Shown here: positions 5,687-5,876 of the stretch, one piece after another | How positions within the stretch are numbered: position 1 is the first letter of the stretch | Layout: the number at the start of each line of letters is the position of its first letter | DNA from: an uncultured Alphaproteobacteria bacterium | Lineage (GTDB): Bacteria; Pseudomonadota; Alphaproteobacteria; UBA7887 | DNA length: 5,876 nucleotides | Direction of reading: 5' to 3' | Assembly: GCA_913044255.1 (NCBI GenBank) | Contig: CAJWOI010000190.1 | Span: 1 to 5,876, forward strand | Made by a program: the position numbers and the translations under genes | Notes under the pieces: model-generated | What the model was told of the DNA's origin: nothing | Databases searched by the model: none | The model's input: only the letters and a program-made list of their open reading frames with translations

Positions 5687-5876
5687 TTTTAGCTATACAC
5701 TCGCAGAATTGGTTAGAACTGTTCCAGTCTAAAATCAAAACTACCACCGATAGAAGTATTTCATATGATTGACATTACTGCCACCAGTGGAGTCGTGGCG
5801 GTTAGGTCAGGTTCGTTTACCAGTAACAGGTTTAATTGTGGCTGTTTACACAAAAATCAGTGATTCTGAGAGATCG
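5687..5876. other. Non-coding stretch upstream of the CDGSH gene
   Basis: I see no convincing gene here on either strand; the longest ATG frame I noted on the plus strand (from 5765) is only about 32 codons. The region is AT-richer than the genes. One imperfect hairpin is visible, CTGCCAC (5778-5784) against GTGGCGG (5795-5801), 7 bp with one G-T wobble and a 10-base loop, without a clean U-run on either side. A promoter for the CDGSH gene is expected here, but I could not find a good -35/-10 pair. Confidence 0.4.

Noticed and set aside
5769..5774. A perfect TTGACA on the plus strand, suggesting a divergent promoter.
   Set aside because: No -10-like hexamer occurs at 16-18 bp downstream, and no plus-strand gene follows within the window.
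5778..5801. Hairpin that might be an intrinsic terminator for a gene beyond the right edge.
   Set aside because: The stem has a wobble, the loop is 10 bases, and neither strand shows a clean run of T after the stem.

Overview
The window reads as a piece of an alphaproteobacterial chromosome of moderate GC content, probably Rhodospirillales-like. This placement rests on protein resemblance from memory, not a search. The pointers are a split glycine decarboxylase (separate GcvPA and GcvPB), a GcvPB with the longer N-terminus I associate with alphaproteobacteria, and a small secreted protein resembling an uncharacterised alphaproteobacterial lipoprotein family. All supported genes lie on the minus strand, so the biological order runs from the right end to the left end.

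Right end (5876 to 4800): about 190 bases of non-coding DNA, then a 79-residue protein with two CDGSH iron-sulfur motifs, then a predicted 216-residue lipoprotein whose GTG start overlaps the CDGSH stop as GTGA. These two look like a small operon.

Middle (4799 to 4489): a non-coding control region. A sigma70-type promoter (TTGACG, 16 bp, TATCAT) sits only 22 bp past the lipoprotein stop. It drives a tandem glycine riboswitch with two aptamers. Between the second aptamer and gcvT is a clear expression platform: the gcvT Shine-Dalgarno segment can pair over 12 of 13 positions with the 3' part of aptamer 2. The pairing is mutually exclusive with the glycine-bound fold, so the sequence predicts a translational ON switch.

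Left part (4488 to 1): the glycine cleavage operon gcvT, gcvH, gcvPA, gcvPB. The spacings are 48 bp, 14 bp (containing a perfect small hairpin) and a 4-bp ATGA overlap. gcvPB runs off the left edge, probably only a few residues short of its end. Together GcvPA/GcvPB (decarboxylase), GcvH (lipoyl carrier) and GcvT (aminomethyltransferase) make up three of the four parts of the glycine cleavage system. The fourth, dihydrolipoamide dehydrogenase, is not in the window.

I see no mobile element, CRISPR array, tRNA or rRNA. The genes themselves are conventional. The most informative part is the riboswitch and its SD-sequestering platform, along with the small hairpin at the gcvH/gcvPA junction and the uncharacterised CDGSH-lipoprotein pair.
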